37,031 nt of DNA from Solirubrobacteraceae bacterium (GTDB taxonomy: Bacteria; Actinomycetota; Thermoleophilia; Solirubrobacterales; Solirubrobacteraceae), in contig JANWIP010000035.1 of NCBI GenBank assembly GCA_025449845.1, positions 1 to 37,031 on the forward strand, written 5' to 3'. This document shows, piece after piece, positions 30,079-37,031 of the stretch. The translations under genes were made by a program, and so were the position numbers. The stretch's first letter is position 1. The number at the start of each line of letters is the position of its first letter. The notes beneath the pieces are model-generated. The model did not search any database and was not told the origin of the DNA. It worked only from the letters and a program-made list of their open reading frames with translations.

Positions 30079-31022
30079 GCGGCGATTGGGGCCCAGCAGA
30101 AACAGTCTCGGGAGGCACGCCGCTGAGCAACGGCGCGGTGCACGTCGAGGACATCGAGCAGTCCGTAACCCACGGCGAGGCACAAGTCGGCGGTGGCATC
30201 CGTCTGCACTACGTCGAGGCAGGGGAGGGGCCGCTGGTGGTGCTGCTGCATGGCTTTCCCGAGTACTGGTACTCCTGGCGCAATCAGATACCGGCGCTCG
30301 CGAAGGCGGGCTTTCATGTCGTGGCGCCGGACATGCGCGGTTACAACCTCTCGGACAAGCCCGTAGGGTGGCGTCAGTACAACGGGGATCGCCTGGCGCA
30401 CGACATCGCTGGCTTGATACGTCACTTCGGCACTGAGCGCGCATACCTCACGGGGCACGACTGGGGCGCCGCCGTTGCCTATATGACAGCGATGCGTCAC
30501 CCCGAGGCGATCGAGAAGCTGGCGATCCTCAATGTGCCCCACCCGGAGCGCATGTTGAGCGGCTTTCGCACCTGGCAGCAGCTGCGCAAGAGCTGGTACA
30601 TGCTCTTCTTCCAGCTACCTTGGCTGCCCGAGAAGCTGATCGCGCGGGATGACTTCTCCTTCGCCAAGCGCTCCTTGCGCGCCGATTCACCCGGGGCCTT
30701 CAGCGACCTGGACTTGGAGCGCTATGCGCAGGCATGGTCACAGCCGGGAGCTTTGACCGGCATGATCAACTACTACCGCGCCGCCCTGCGCCAAACGCCG
30801 CCAGCGGCCATGGCCCAGCTCGTGCCGATTCAGACACCGACGATGGTGATCTGGGGGATGCGCGATCGCCATCTCGGCAGCGAGCTGGCGGAACCGCTGC
30901 CGCAGTGGGTTCCCAACCTGCGCATGGAGCGCCTGCCCGAGGCTACGCACTGGGTTCAGCACGATGCTCCCGAGCGCGTAAATGAGCTGCTGATGGACTT
31001 CTTCGACGCACCCCGCGCATAG
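30075..31022 (+). CDS. Alpha/beta hydrolase, epoxide-hydrolase-like
   Basis: A 315-residue soluble enzyme. Oxyanion motif HGFPEYWYSWR starts at 59. The nucleophile elbow GHDWGA uses Asp129, not Ser, as in epoxide hydrolases and haloalkane dehalogenases. The cap domain has FFQLPWLPE and NYYRAAL, with tyrosines where epoxide hydrolases hold the epoxide oxygen. The acid is in WGMRDRHLG (about Asp257) and the His in EATHWVQHDAPE (about 293). Together these favour epoxide hydrolase over dehalogenase. Its ATG overlaps the stop of the nine-helix protein as ATGA, so the two are translationally coupled. Its last 80 nt overlap the end of the MFS gene on the other strand. Confidence 0.93.
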   Translation: MSGDWGPAETVSGGTPLSNGAVHVEDIEQSVTHGEAQVGGGIRLHYVEAGEGPLVVLLHGFPEYWYSWRNQIPALAKAGFHVVAPDMRGYNLSDKPVGWRQYNGDRLAHDIAGLIRHFGTERAYLTGHDWGAAVAYMTAMRHPEAIEKLAILNVPHPERMLSGFRTWQQLRKSWYMLFFQLPWLPEKLIARDDFSFAKRSLRADSPGAFSDLDLERYAQAWSQPGALTGMINYYRAALRQTPPAAMAQLVPIQTPTMVIWGMRDRHLGSELAEPLPQWVPNLRMERLPEATHWVQHDAPERVNELLMDFFDAPRA

Positions 31023-32217
31023 CCGTCACGCCCATAAGCGCCGCCAGCAGACAGGCCACCGCGCCCACGCCGAGACCCGCACGCGCACCGGCCTGAGCCA
31101 TCACCCAGCCTATGATCGGCCCGCCGATCGGCGTTGAGCCCTGAAACGCCACGAACCACAGTGACATTACGCGGCCGCGCATCGCCGGCTCGGCCGCGAG
31201 CTGGAGAGTTGAGTTGCCGGTGGCCATGAAGGAGATGCTCGCCCAGCCCGTGAGCGCCAGCGCCACCAGCTCCACTCCCATTGTGGGGGCCAACGCAGCA
31301 AGCGTGAGAACGACCGCGAAGGCAGCGGCCGATAGCGCCAGTGTGGGTAGACCGGTGCGTCCTCGGGCGGCGACCAGCAGACCGCCTGCCACCGCTCCGA
31401 CGCCCATGGCTGCGGTCATGAAGCCGTAGCCCGTGGCACCGGCGTGTAGCCCCTGGCGGGCCATTACGGGAAGCGACACCTGGAACTCATAGGCCAGGCA
31501 GCCGACCAGGGCCATCATCGCTAGCGGCCATGCCAGTTCGGGGGTGCGCGCGATGTAGCGCAGTCCTTCGCGCAACTGACCCGGGGCGCGGATCGCCGGC
31601 AGGCTCGGGCACAGCGCCGAGCGGTCCAGGCGCAGCAGTGAGAGCACAACCGGGATGAAGCTGGCGGCGTTGAGAAGGAAACAAAGACCCTCGCCCACGG
31701 TGGCGATCAAAACCCCTGCCACCGCCGGGCCAAGCGTGCGCGCGACGTTGACCAGCACCGAGTTGAGACTCACGGCGTTGCGCAGATCCTCCGCGCCGAC
31801 CATCTCCAGCATGAACGACTGCCGGGCGGGATTCTCAAAGGCGTTGTTGAGGCCCAGCAGCGCTGCCAAGGCGCCGATCTCCCAGAGTTGCACTACGCCC
31901 GTGACCGTCAGCAGTCCCAGTACGAGCGCCTGCATGCCCATGGCAATCTGCAAGGCCACCATCAGGCGGCGCTTGTCCACACGGTCGGCCACCACCCCGC
32001 CATAGGGGCCCAGCAGCAGCACCGGCAGCGTCTGCAGCGCCACCACCAGCCCTAGCTTGGTGGCCGAATGGGTCAGCGTCAGCACCAGCCACGCCTGCGC
32101 GGTCATCTGCATCCAAGTCCCGGTCAGCGAGACGGCCTGGCCACGGACATAGCGCCGGTAGTTGGGGATGGCGAGCGCGGCGAAGGTCGCGCTGCGGGCG
32201 CTGATCAGACGGGTCAA
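30943..32217 (-). CDS. MFS exporter, EntS-like
   Basis: A 424-residue transporter with 12 spans. The N-terminus IPNYRRYVRGQAVSLTGTWMQ and loop GVVADRVDKRRLM are typical of the EntS/MFS_3 group that exports siderophores, drugs or unknown metabolites. Other family segments are NNAFENPARQSFMLEMV and GNSTLQLAAEPAMRGRVMSLW. The start shown is TTG; no ATG or ribosome site is near, and the next methionine lies well inside the first span, so the exact start is uncertain. The C-terminal tail is basic and its final 80 nt run antisense to the hydrolase gene. It is divergent from the DUF2269-like pair, with only 23 nt between the annotated starts. Confidence 0.9.
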   Translation of the reverse strand: MTRLISARSATFAALAIPNYRRYVRGQAVSLTGTWMQMTAQAWLVLTLTHSATKLGLVVALQTLPVLLLGPYGGVVADRVDKRRLMVALQIAMGMQALVLGLLTVTGVVQLWEIGALAALLGLNNAFENPARQSFMLEMVGAEDLRNAVSLNSVLVNVARTLGPAVAGVLIATVGEGLCFLLNAASFIPVVLSLLRLDRSALCPSLPAIRAPGQLREGLRYIARTPELAWPLAMMALVGCLAYEFQVSLPVMARQGLHAGATGYGFMTAAMGVGAVAGGLLVAARGRTGLPTLALSAAAFAVVLTLAALAPTMGVELVALALTGWASISFMATGNSTLQLAAEPAMRGRVMSLWFVAFQGSTPIGGPIIGWVMAQAGARAGLGVGAVACLLAALMGVTAMRGVRRRSPSAAHLRAREHRAEPSA

Positions 32218-32240
32218 CGTGTCTATTCCATGGAATTCAA

Positions 32241-32780
32241 ATGCTCGACTTTGCTTTGGGCGAACCCTATGATGCGCCCGCGATGCTGCCGGCAGCCACC
32301 GCTACCCCATTCCACATCGTGCTGGCGATCCACGTGGCGACCATCATCATGACATTCGGTGTCATCTTTGCCCGCCCTTTGGTGTTCGCCCTGGCGGGCA
32401 GGCACGATCCCCGCAGCCTGCCCGTATTGCATCGGATCGAGTACACGATTGATCGCTACGTGATGGTCCCGGGGGTGCTCGTAGTGATCCTTAGCGGAAG
32501 CTATCTGGCCGATCGCGGAGGGCACTGGAGTGACTTCTATGTCTGGTGGGGGATCGCGGTCGTGGCCCTGATCGGAGCGGCCCTGGCAACCATCATGATC
32601 CCGACGGCCAAGCGGGCCGAGGCAGTCGCCGATCGTGATTTGCGAGGCGCTTCGGCGAGTGCGATCGGGCTCAGCAGCGAGTATCAGACGCTCACGCGGC
32701 GCCTGGCGGTGGTGAGCTCCGTGCTCGGTGTGCTGGTGCTGGTGACGATGCTCTTCATGGGCCTCGAACGGCCTTTGTGA
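32241..32780 (+). CDS. Four-helix membrane protein, tandem copy 1 (DUF2269-like)
   Basis: A 179-residue membrane protein with four spans (about 24-48, 73-92, 100-123 and 155-175). The loop after span 1 reads RHDPRSLPVLHRIEYTIDR, nearly identical to that of the next gene. Histidines at the start of span 1 (FHIVLAIH) could be ligand-binding, but this is speculation. It resembles the DUF2269 integral membrane family by memory. Two starts are possible: ATG at 32241 with a weak GGAA site, or ATG at 32283, which has TATGAT 9 nt upstream and could be leaderless. The second copy begins 4 nt after its stop. Confidence 0.8.
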   Translation: MLDFALGEPYDAPAMLPAATATPFHIVLAIHVATIIMTFGVIFARPLVFALAGRHDPRSLPVLHRIEYTIDRYVMVPGVLVVILSGSYLADRGGHWSDFYVWWGIAVVALIGAALATIMIPTAKRAEAVADRDLRGASASAIGLSSEYQTLTRRLAVVSSVLGVLVLVTMLFMGLERPL

Positions 32781-32784
32781 CGCC

Positions 32785-33297
32785 ATGACGATCGCGATCA
32801 TCAACACCTACTACGTTGTCAAGTCGATCCACAATATGGCCGCGCTGGTCACCTTCGGGGTGGCATTCGTCTATCCGATCGCCTTCGCGGTGGCCACTCG
32901 GCACGATCCGCGCAGCCTGCCGGCGCTGCATCGAATCGAGTCAACGATCGAGCGCACGCTGATCGTTCCGGGCCTGCTCGTCGTGGTCCTCACAGGGATC
33001 GACATCACAAGCATCGCCCACCATTGGGGTCAGTTCTTCGTGCAGTGGGGGCTGAGCGCCGCGGTCGTGATCGGGGTGCTGGTGACTGCCGTAATGATCC
33101 CCAATGCCGAGCGCGCTGCCGCCCTCGCGGAGCGCGACCTGACGGCCAGCGCGGCCGGCGCGTCTGGTGCGGCCGGCGTGGTCAGCCTCAGCGGCGAGTA
33201 CCGTGCGCTCGCGCGCCGACTGCTGATGCTGGGCCTGCTCCTCAGCGCCATCATTCTGATCACGATTCTCTTCATGGCGGTTGGGTTCAACCCTTAG
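32785..33297 (+). CDS. Four-helix membrane protein, tandem copy 2 (DUF2269-like)
   Basis: A 170-residue paralogue of the preceding gene: same four-span layout, the RHDPRSLPALHRIESTIER loop, the VPGLLVVVLTG segment of span 2 and the SGEYRALARRL segment before span 4. The pair is clearly a duplication and likely forms a heteromer, an inference from tight linkage. A His pair (SIAHHWGQFF) lies in the extracytoplasmic loop and matches GGHWSDFY in copy 1. Function unknown. The transcript would run into the tandem repeats downstream. Confidence 0.82.
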   Translation: MTIAIINTYYVVKSIHNMAALVTFGVAFVYPIAFAVATRHDPRSLPALHRIESTIERTLIVPGLLVVVLTGIDITSIAHHWGQFFVQWGLSAAVVIGVLVTAVMIPNAERAAALAERDLTASAAGASGAAGVVSLSGEYRALARRLLMLGLLLSAIILITILFMAVGFNP

Positions 33298-33362
33298 CTG
33301 GCGTCTGGCCGACATGTTTGCTTCGCGTGTTGTTTAGCACCGTTAGCACCGCTGACGTAAGC

Positions 33363-33445
33363 AATCGGTCGGACGCGGTATATGGGTCAGAATCGGTCGG
33401 ACGCGGTATGTGGGTCAGAATCGGCCGGACGCGTATGTGGGTCAC
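33363..33445. repeat. Three 28-bp tandem repeats running into the cyclase stop
   Basis: Three head-to-tail copies begin AATCGG(T/C)CGGACGCG and end TATGGGTCAG or a close variant. Copies 1 and 2 (33363-33390, 33391-33418) differ at one base; copy 3 (33419-33445) is 27 bp with a one-base deletion and a changed last base. The end of copy 3 contains the TGA stop (33444-33442) of the minus-strand cyclase. There are no spacers, so this is not CRISPR. Confidence 0.9.
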
Positions 33446-34224
33446 GCGCGGCGAACGGCGTGTGCGACGAGGTTGGCTGGCGCTCCACGCGCGTGAAATC
33501 GCCGCCTCGTGGAGCTGACGGATCCTGGATCGAGCGCCTGCAGCGTGCGCTCGGACACGAGGATCTCCTCAGGCCGCGCGGATTCGGCCAGACGCGCGGC
33601 GATGTTCACGTCGACGCCGAGGTAGTCCCGACCAACCTTGCGAGGGCGCCCGAGGTGGATACCGGTGCGCAGTTGCGGACGATGACCCTCGACGTTTACC
33701 AATGCCACACGATCGCAGGCATCGAACGCCGCTTCGGTCGCGCTGGATGCATCGCGGAAGACCGCCATGACACCGTCGCCTAGCCGCTTCACCACATGGC
33801 CTCCTCGCACCAGGATCGGAGGCTCGATCGCTTCGCTCACCTCGCGGAGGAGTCCGACGGCGAGCTCATCTCCCGCTTCCAACGCCCACTCGGAGAAGCT
33901 CACGAGGTCCGTGAAGAGGACCGCGACATCCACTTCGCCTCGACCTCGACCCTGAGCCTCCGCGAGTCTCTGCCAGCCCTGAAGAACCGCAGCCCCAAGC
34001 TCTCCCGCGACGCCGGGCTCCTCTGTCCTGAGGGCCGCGAGCTGACGGAACGCGACGTCGACGGGGCGGCCGCGAGCGCTCGAGAGTCCGTAGTCGATCT
34101 GTTGTTCGCCGAGTGCCCATTCACGCGTCCTGCGCGCCGCGTTCAGCAGCTTGGGGCTCTGGTTGAACCGGCGGGCAGTCCCGACGAGCTGCATCACACG
34201 ACCGGGGCTGGACCTCTCGCTCAC
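33442..34224 (-). CDS. Class III adenylyl cyclase
   Basis: A 260-residue soluble cyclase that makes cAMP from ATP. An N-terminal helical region of about 95 residues precedes the catalytic domain. All catalytic residues are present: metal Asp106 (LFTDLVSFSEW) and Asp150 (KRLGDGVMAVF), the substrate-selecting Lys146 and Asp200 (GRDYLGVDVN), and transition-state Asn207 and Arg211 (VNIAARLAE). Lys/Asp favours ATP over GTP. A single polypeptide must dimerise to form two sites. The GTG start has TAGGCT 6 nt upstream and no ribosome site, so a leaderless transcript is likely; an ATG at 34194 is an alternative. It is divergent from the phospholipase D gene. No effector domain is attached. Confidence 0.92.
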   Translation of the reverse strand: MSERSSPGRVMQLVGTARRFNQSPKLLNAARRTREWALGEQQIDYGLSSARGRPVDVAFRQLAALRTEEPGVAGELGAAVLQGWQRLAEAQGRGRGEVDVAVLFTDLVSFSEWALEAGDELAVGLLREVSEAIEPPILVRGGHVVKRLGDGVMAVFRDASSATEAAFDACDRVALVNVEGHRPQLRTGIHLGRPRKVGRDYLGVDVNIAARLAESARPEEILVSERTLQALDPGSVSSTRRRFHARGAPANLVAHAVRRA

Positions 34225-34230
34225 GGCAGC

Positions 34231-34236
34231 AGCCTA
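34231..34236 (-). promoter_or_regulatory. Leaderless -10 box of the cyclase gene
   Basis: TAGGCT on the minus strand fits TANNNT and ends 6 nt before the GTG start, leaving room for transcription to begin at the start codon. There is no ribosome site between them. A -35 is not clear. Confidence 0.5.
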
Positions 34237-34278
34237 AATCAGTTCGCCTGCCGAGCACATCGGACGCATCTGTAGCGG

Positions 34279-34309
34279 TTGACTGTTGCCAAACGGTTGC
34301 CCATAGACT
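34279..34309 (+). promoter_or_regulatory. Leaderless promoter of the phospholipase D gene
   Basis: TTGACT (34279-34284) matches a -35 box; TAGACT (34304-34309) fits TANNNT and ends 6 nt before the GTG at 34316. The spacer is 19 nt, or 17 if CATAGA is the -10. No ribosome site is present, so transcription probably starts at the start codon. Confidence 0.55.
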
Positions 34310-34315
34310 CTGGTC

Positions 34316-35767
34316 GTGGCCGGAGCCTTGATTGAGCGGCTGGATGGCCTGCTGGGCGAAGCCATCGAGGCTGCGATCGGCGCCCATCATCGTCGTCGTC
34401 TTCGGCGCGTTGGCCGGATCGATCAGCTCGATGCGCCGTCCAACGGCATGCTGTGGGCACGAGGCGACCCGCCCCCGCGCGCGGGCAGTGCGCTTGACGT
34501 GCTGGTTGACGGTGCAGTGGCGCTGCCGAGCATCGCCGAGGCGCTTGCAGGCGCTCGCTCAAATGTTCGTATCGCCGGATGGCACATCACGCCCGGGTTC
34601 GGCTTGACGCGTGATGATCGGTCGACTCGATTGCGTGATCTGCTTGGTGAGCTGGCCGAGCACGTCGAGGTAAGGGTGCTTCTGTGGGGTGGGGCGCCGC
34701 TGTCCCTCTTCACACCATCTCGCGCGGCCGTGCGCGGCGTGCGCGAGGAGCTTATGCGCGGCACACGGGTGCAGTGCGCACTCGATTTTCACGAGCGCCC
34801 GATGCATTGCCATCACGAGAAGCTAGTGATCGTTGACGGTGAGGTCGCGTTCGTTGGCGGTATCGACCTGACCTCGCTCGGTGGTGATCGCTTTGACACG
34901 AACGACCATTTGATGCGCGGCCGTCTGGGATGGCACGATGCTTCGAGTCGGGTGCGTGGACCGGCTGTGGCCGATGTAGGCGCGCACTTCGCTGCGCGCT
35001 GGCGTGCGGTTACCGGCCAGGAGATCGAGGAGGCGCCGCCGCCGAGCCCAGCCGGTGATGTGGAGCTCCAGGTTGTGCGCACCGTCCCCGAGAAGATCTA
35101 TGACTTCATGCCGCAGGGCGACTTTCGCATTCTGGAGGCCTATACACGGGCGCTGCGCTCGGCGCAGATGTTCGTCTACCTCGAGAGCCAGTTCCTGTGG
35201 TCGGCGCAAGTGGTCGAGATTCTCGCCGCCAAGCTTCGTGAGCCGCCGAGCGATCGATTTCGCGTTGTAGTGTTGCTGCCCGCGAAGCCGAACAACGGTG
35301 CGGATACCACCCGAGGCCAGCTGGGGGTCCTGGGTCGCGCTGACAATGGCGGCGGGCGGTTTCTGGCGAGCACCATCTCAGCTCGTACCGGGGGGCTCAC
35401 TGGGTCGCTGTATGTTCATGCCAAGATCGGGATCGTCGACGATGCCTGGATGACCGTTGGCTCGGCCAACCTCAACGAGCACTCGTTCTTCAACGACACC
35501 GAGATGAACATCATCACGTGCGATGCCACAGTCGCTCGTGATACGCGGCTGCGACTCTGGGCTGAGCATCTGGAGCGTTCGATTGAGGAGGTCTCTGGCG
35601 AGCCGGCCTCGGTCATCGACGAGTTGTGGCGCCCGATCGCAACCGAGCAGCGCGAACGCCGAGAGCGCGGCGAACCGCTGACTCATCGCCTGCGAGAGCT
35701 CTCCGGCGTATCGCGACGGTCAATGGCGCTGCTCGGGCCACTCGACAGCCTGCTCGTCGACGGCTGA
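34316..35767 (+). CDS. Phospholipase D family protein with two HKD motifs
   Basis: A 483-residue protein with both PLD catalytic motifs: HHEKLVIVDGEVAFVGGIDL (His167, Lys169, Asp174) and YVHAKIGIVDDAWMTVGSANLNEHS (His368, Lys370, Asp375). The two histidines act as nucleophile and acid in PLD chemistry. The WHITPGF and ALDFHERPMHCHH segments and the FDTNDHLMRGR loop are like those of bacterial PLDs of the phosphatidyltransferase/hydrolase type. There is no signal peptide or clear membrane span, so it may act on the inner membrane face or on a nucleotide-linked or lipid substrate. The GTG start is set by the promoter directly upstream. The divergent cyclase may share control. Confidence 0.92.
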   Translation: MAGALIERLDGLLGEAIEAAIGAHHRRRLRRVGRIDQLDAPSNGMLWARGDPPPRAGSALDVLVDGAVALPSIAEALAGARSNVRIAGWHITPGFGLTRDDRSTRLRDLLGELAEHVEVRVLLWGGAPLSLFTPSRAAVRGVREELMRGTRVQCALDFHERPMHCHHEKLVIVDGEVAFVGGIDLTSLGGDRFDTNDHLMRGRLGWHDASSRVRGPAVADVGAHFAARWRAVTGQEIEEAPPPSPAGDVELQVVRTVPEKIYDFMPQGDFRILEAYTRALRSAQMFVYLESQFLWSAQVVEILAAKLREPPSDRFRVVVLLPAKPNNGADTTRGQLGVLGRADNGGGRFLASTISARTGGLTGSLYVHAKIGIVDDAWMTVGSANLNEHSFFNDTEMNIITCDATVARDTRLRLWAEHLERSIEEVSGEPASVIDELWRPIATEQRERRERGEPLTHRLRELSGVSRRSMALLGPLDSLLVDG

Positions 35768-35802
35768 GTGGGGAAGGCCGCGTCGACGGCTCCATGCGCG
35801 CC

Positions 35803-36186
35803 TCAGTGCTTGTCGTCCATCTCTGCGCCGCGCTTCTGAAGGAAGCTGCCGATTGCCCCAGCGAGGGTTGCTATGACGGTGATGGCGTAGGCCTCCATGA
35901 AGACGTCTAGGATCCGGCCGCCGGTCGAAATCGGGTTCTTGATCTGCGAGGAGACGGTGAGTAACTGCGTCGTCGTCCAGAATGCCGCGCTGCCGAACGT
36001 CTTGATCTCGGTCTGTTGGGAGTGGCGCTCAAGTACGAACGCCACGATCGCGCACAACAGGTCGATGCCCACAGTCGCCACCGCGATCGTAAGGAGATGG
36101 TCTCGCAGCCGTCGATGCGTCGTCGTCGCGGCGCGGAAAACATCACGAAGCTCGCGACCAGAGGAGGCCATCACCTCAATTAGCAT
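35803..36186 (-). CDS. Two-helix potassium-channel-like protein with non-canonical filter
   Basis: A 127-residue membrane protein. Span 1 is about 30-51, a pore-helix-like segment FWTTTQLLTVSSQ is 69-81, and span 2 is about 92-114 after an STGGRILDVF linker that is typical of ion-channel inner helices. The order span-pore loop-GR-span matches 2TM K+ channels. The selectivity filter reads TVSSQ (77-81) where K+ channels have TVGYG, so K+ selectivity is doubtful. The start at 36186 has GAGGA about 8 nt upstream; a longer upstream frame overlaps the previous gene and lacks family features. It follows a small membrane protein by 37 nt on the same strand. Confidence 0.8.
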   Translation of the reverse strand: MLIEVMASSGRELRDVFRAATTTHRRLRDHLLTIAVATVGIDLLCAIVAFVLERHSQQTEIKTFGSAAFWTTTQLLTVSSQIKNPISTGGRILDVFMEAYAITVIATLAGAIGSFLQKRGAEMDDKH

Positions 36187-36223
36187 CGGGAAATCCTCGC
36201 GGGTATGCCGGACGTCGGTGCCC

Positions 36224-36580
36224 TCAGCGAGGCTTGACCGCTGCCGTCCGTGCGGCGCTGCTGCGAGGGCCGTAAAGCAGTCGCTTGGGCACTGGCACAG
36301 GACTGAGTCGCCTGGCGGCTGAGCCGACGAACAGGCGCGGCTCAAGCGTTGCAAAGAGAGCGCCGAGTTCTTCTCGCTCGTTGCGACTCAGCGAGCGAGG
36401 CCGGCCTCGTGACTGCCTGAGGAGTGCAATCAGCCGGCGACGTTGAGCACCATTCAGCTTGGCAAAGTGCGTCCAAGCCATCGCCGCGACCTCCACTGCC
36501 AAGAGCACTCCAACGACCGGAATGCCATGCGCGAACCGTTTGGGCGCACGTTTGATCAGGAACCGGAGCATGAGACCCAT
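36224..36580 (-). CDS. Small single-span membrane protein, unknown family
   Basis: A 118-residue protein with a basic N-terminus, one membrane span (about 20-38, IPVVGVLLAVEVAAMAW), then a charged helical domain: KLNGAQRRRLIALLRQSRGR and LSRNEREELGALFATLEPRLF. Similar small proteins are recalled in Solirubrobacter-like genomes, without a known role. A second in-frame ATG lies three codons downstream. It precedes the channel-like gene by 37 nt, so the two may be co-transcribed and function together; this is inferred from position. Confidence 0.65.
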   Translation of the reverse strand: MGLMLRFLIKRAPKRFAHGIPVVGVLLAVEVAAMAWTHFAKLNGAQRRRLIALLRQSRGRPRSLSRNEREELGALFATLEPRLFVGSAARRLSPVPVPKRLLYGPRSSAARTAAVKPR

Positions 36581-36668
36581 GATAGGGCGACCGTTTGAGT
36601 CCCCGCTGAGCCTGGGCGCTTCAAGTCAAATCTGAGAGCTGATGCGGAGCCGGCTACCTGCCCGGTCG

Positions 36669-37031
36669 TCAGGTGGGCTTGTGCGCCAGGAAAAGGTAGC
36701 GGTTGAGGCTGAGGAAGTAGTTGGGGCCGAGTTCGGTTAGGTCCTGTGCCCATGCTGTGGCTTCGGCCTCGCTCACGCCGTTGCGATCGGGTACGAACGT
36801 GGCGATCAGCTCAATCATTCCGGCGCTGTAGGTGTTGGGGTCATAGCCGGCGTTGAACAACGGCACGATTTGGCGGTCGGTGACTTCCAGTCCAGCATCG
36901 CGCAGCAGCCGTGTGAGCGTACGCGGCAGGTGAGGGTGAACGAGGTGCTCCTCCCACGCGGCGAGCACCCGGTCCATGCGCTCGTTGTTGCTCGAAGCCC
37001 ATACGATCGAGTCCCAGTCGGTGTCAAGCAC
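36669..37031 (-). CDS. SAM-dependent methyltransferase, C-terminal part (5' end outside window)
   Basis: The frame is open to the right edge and 120 residues of the C-terminus are visible. It starts inside the protein with VLDTDWDSIVWASS, a strand-and-loop of the Rossmann fold as seen after motif III in UbiE-like methyltransferases, followed by LPRTLTRLLRDAGLEVTDRQI and a C-terminal YFLSLNRYLFLAHKP strand that is usual for the family. The SAM-binding glycine motif lies outside the window. The first visible codon is GTG but is probably not the start. Substrate unknown. Confidence 0.8.
   Translation of the reverse strand: MLDTDWDSIVWASSNNERMDRVLAAWEEHLVHPHLPRTLTRLLRDAGLEVTDRQIVPLFNAGYDPNTYSAGMIELIATFVPDRNGVSEAEATAWAQDLTELGPNYFLSLNRYLFLAHKPT

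Noticed and set aside
33363..33445. Repeats as a CRISPR array
   Set aside because: Copies are directly head-to-tail with no spacers and there are no cas genes nearby.
1..37031. tRNA, rRNA, insertion sequences or phage genes
   Set aside because: No T-loop plus acceptor-stem pattern, no rRNA-like stretch, no transposase or integrase motif was found by reading both strands.

Overview
The window is GC-rich, gene-dense DNA from a high-GC Gram-positive bacterium. Its gene content fits the Actinomycetota, probably class Thermoleophilia (Solirubrobacterales-like): a GlnX/GlnH/PknG system, a CxxxY-type CcmE, an NRAMP/CBS pair, many Ala/Pro-rich secreted proteins and several GTG starts with leaderless-type promoters. 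The taxon is inferred from composition and family resemblance, not from a marker gene. I saw no rRNA, tRNA, CRISPR array, transposase or phage gene.

Left region (1-7825, minus strand): one tightly coupled signalling operon. Transcription runs from a GlnX-like four-helix membrane sensor to a GlnH-like lipoprotein, a helical protein of unknown function, a PknG-type kinase, a PP2C phosphatase with zinc ribbons, and a VWA protein cut by the window edge. Neighbouring genes overlap by 4 nt or lie at most 3 nt apart. The first, second and fourth genes match the mycobacterial amino-acid-sensing GlnX-GlnH-PknG module; the others look like a local reader and eraser for it. A non-coding stretch follows with palindromes and one possible small secreted peptide.

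Centre-left (8529-16591): a membrane protein, an Rrf2 regulator without cysteines, a sulfate ABC transporter operon (sbp-cysT-cysW-cysA, minus strand) with a strong internal hairpin, then an acyl-CoA dehydrogenase, a family-2 O-methyltransferase and a small CxC/CxxC protein.

Centre (16687-25510): cytochrome c maturation genes ccmE (cysteine type) and ccmF (with a CcmI-like tail), secG, two tandem secreted paralogues, and a 979-residue secreted cell-wall hydrolase that combines a lytic transglycosylase, a degenerate LytM-like domain and an M15-like peptidase domain. A lipoprotein with duplicated cysteine repeats follows.

Centre-right (25569-33297): a minus-strand run of polysaccharide deacetylase, PRC-barrel/MgtE-N/CBS protein and divergent NRAMP transporter. 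Divergent from it is a nine-helix protein with the GxGD and PA(L) layout of presenilin-type aspartyl proteases, translationally coupled to an epoxide-hydrolase-like enzyme. Next come an MFS exporter whose end overlaps the hydrolase antisense, and two tandem four-helix proteins.

Right region (33298-37031): three 28-bp tandem repeats that run into the stop codon of an adenylyl cyclase, a divergent phospholipase D, a short K+-channel-like protein with a non-canonical filter and its small membrane partner, and the C-terminal part of a methyltransferase cut by the right edge. The cyclase and the phospholipase D gene share one intergenic region in which each GTG lies 6 nt from a TANNNT -10 box, suggesting paired leaderless transcripts.
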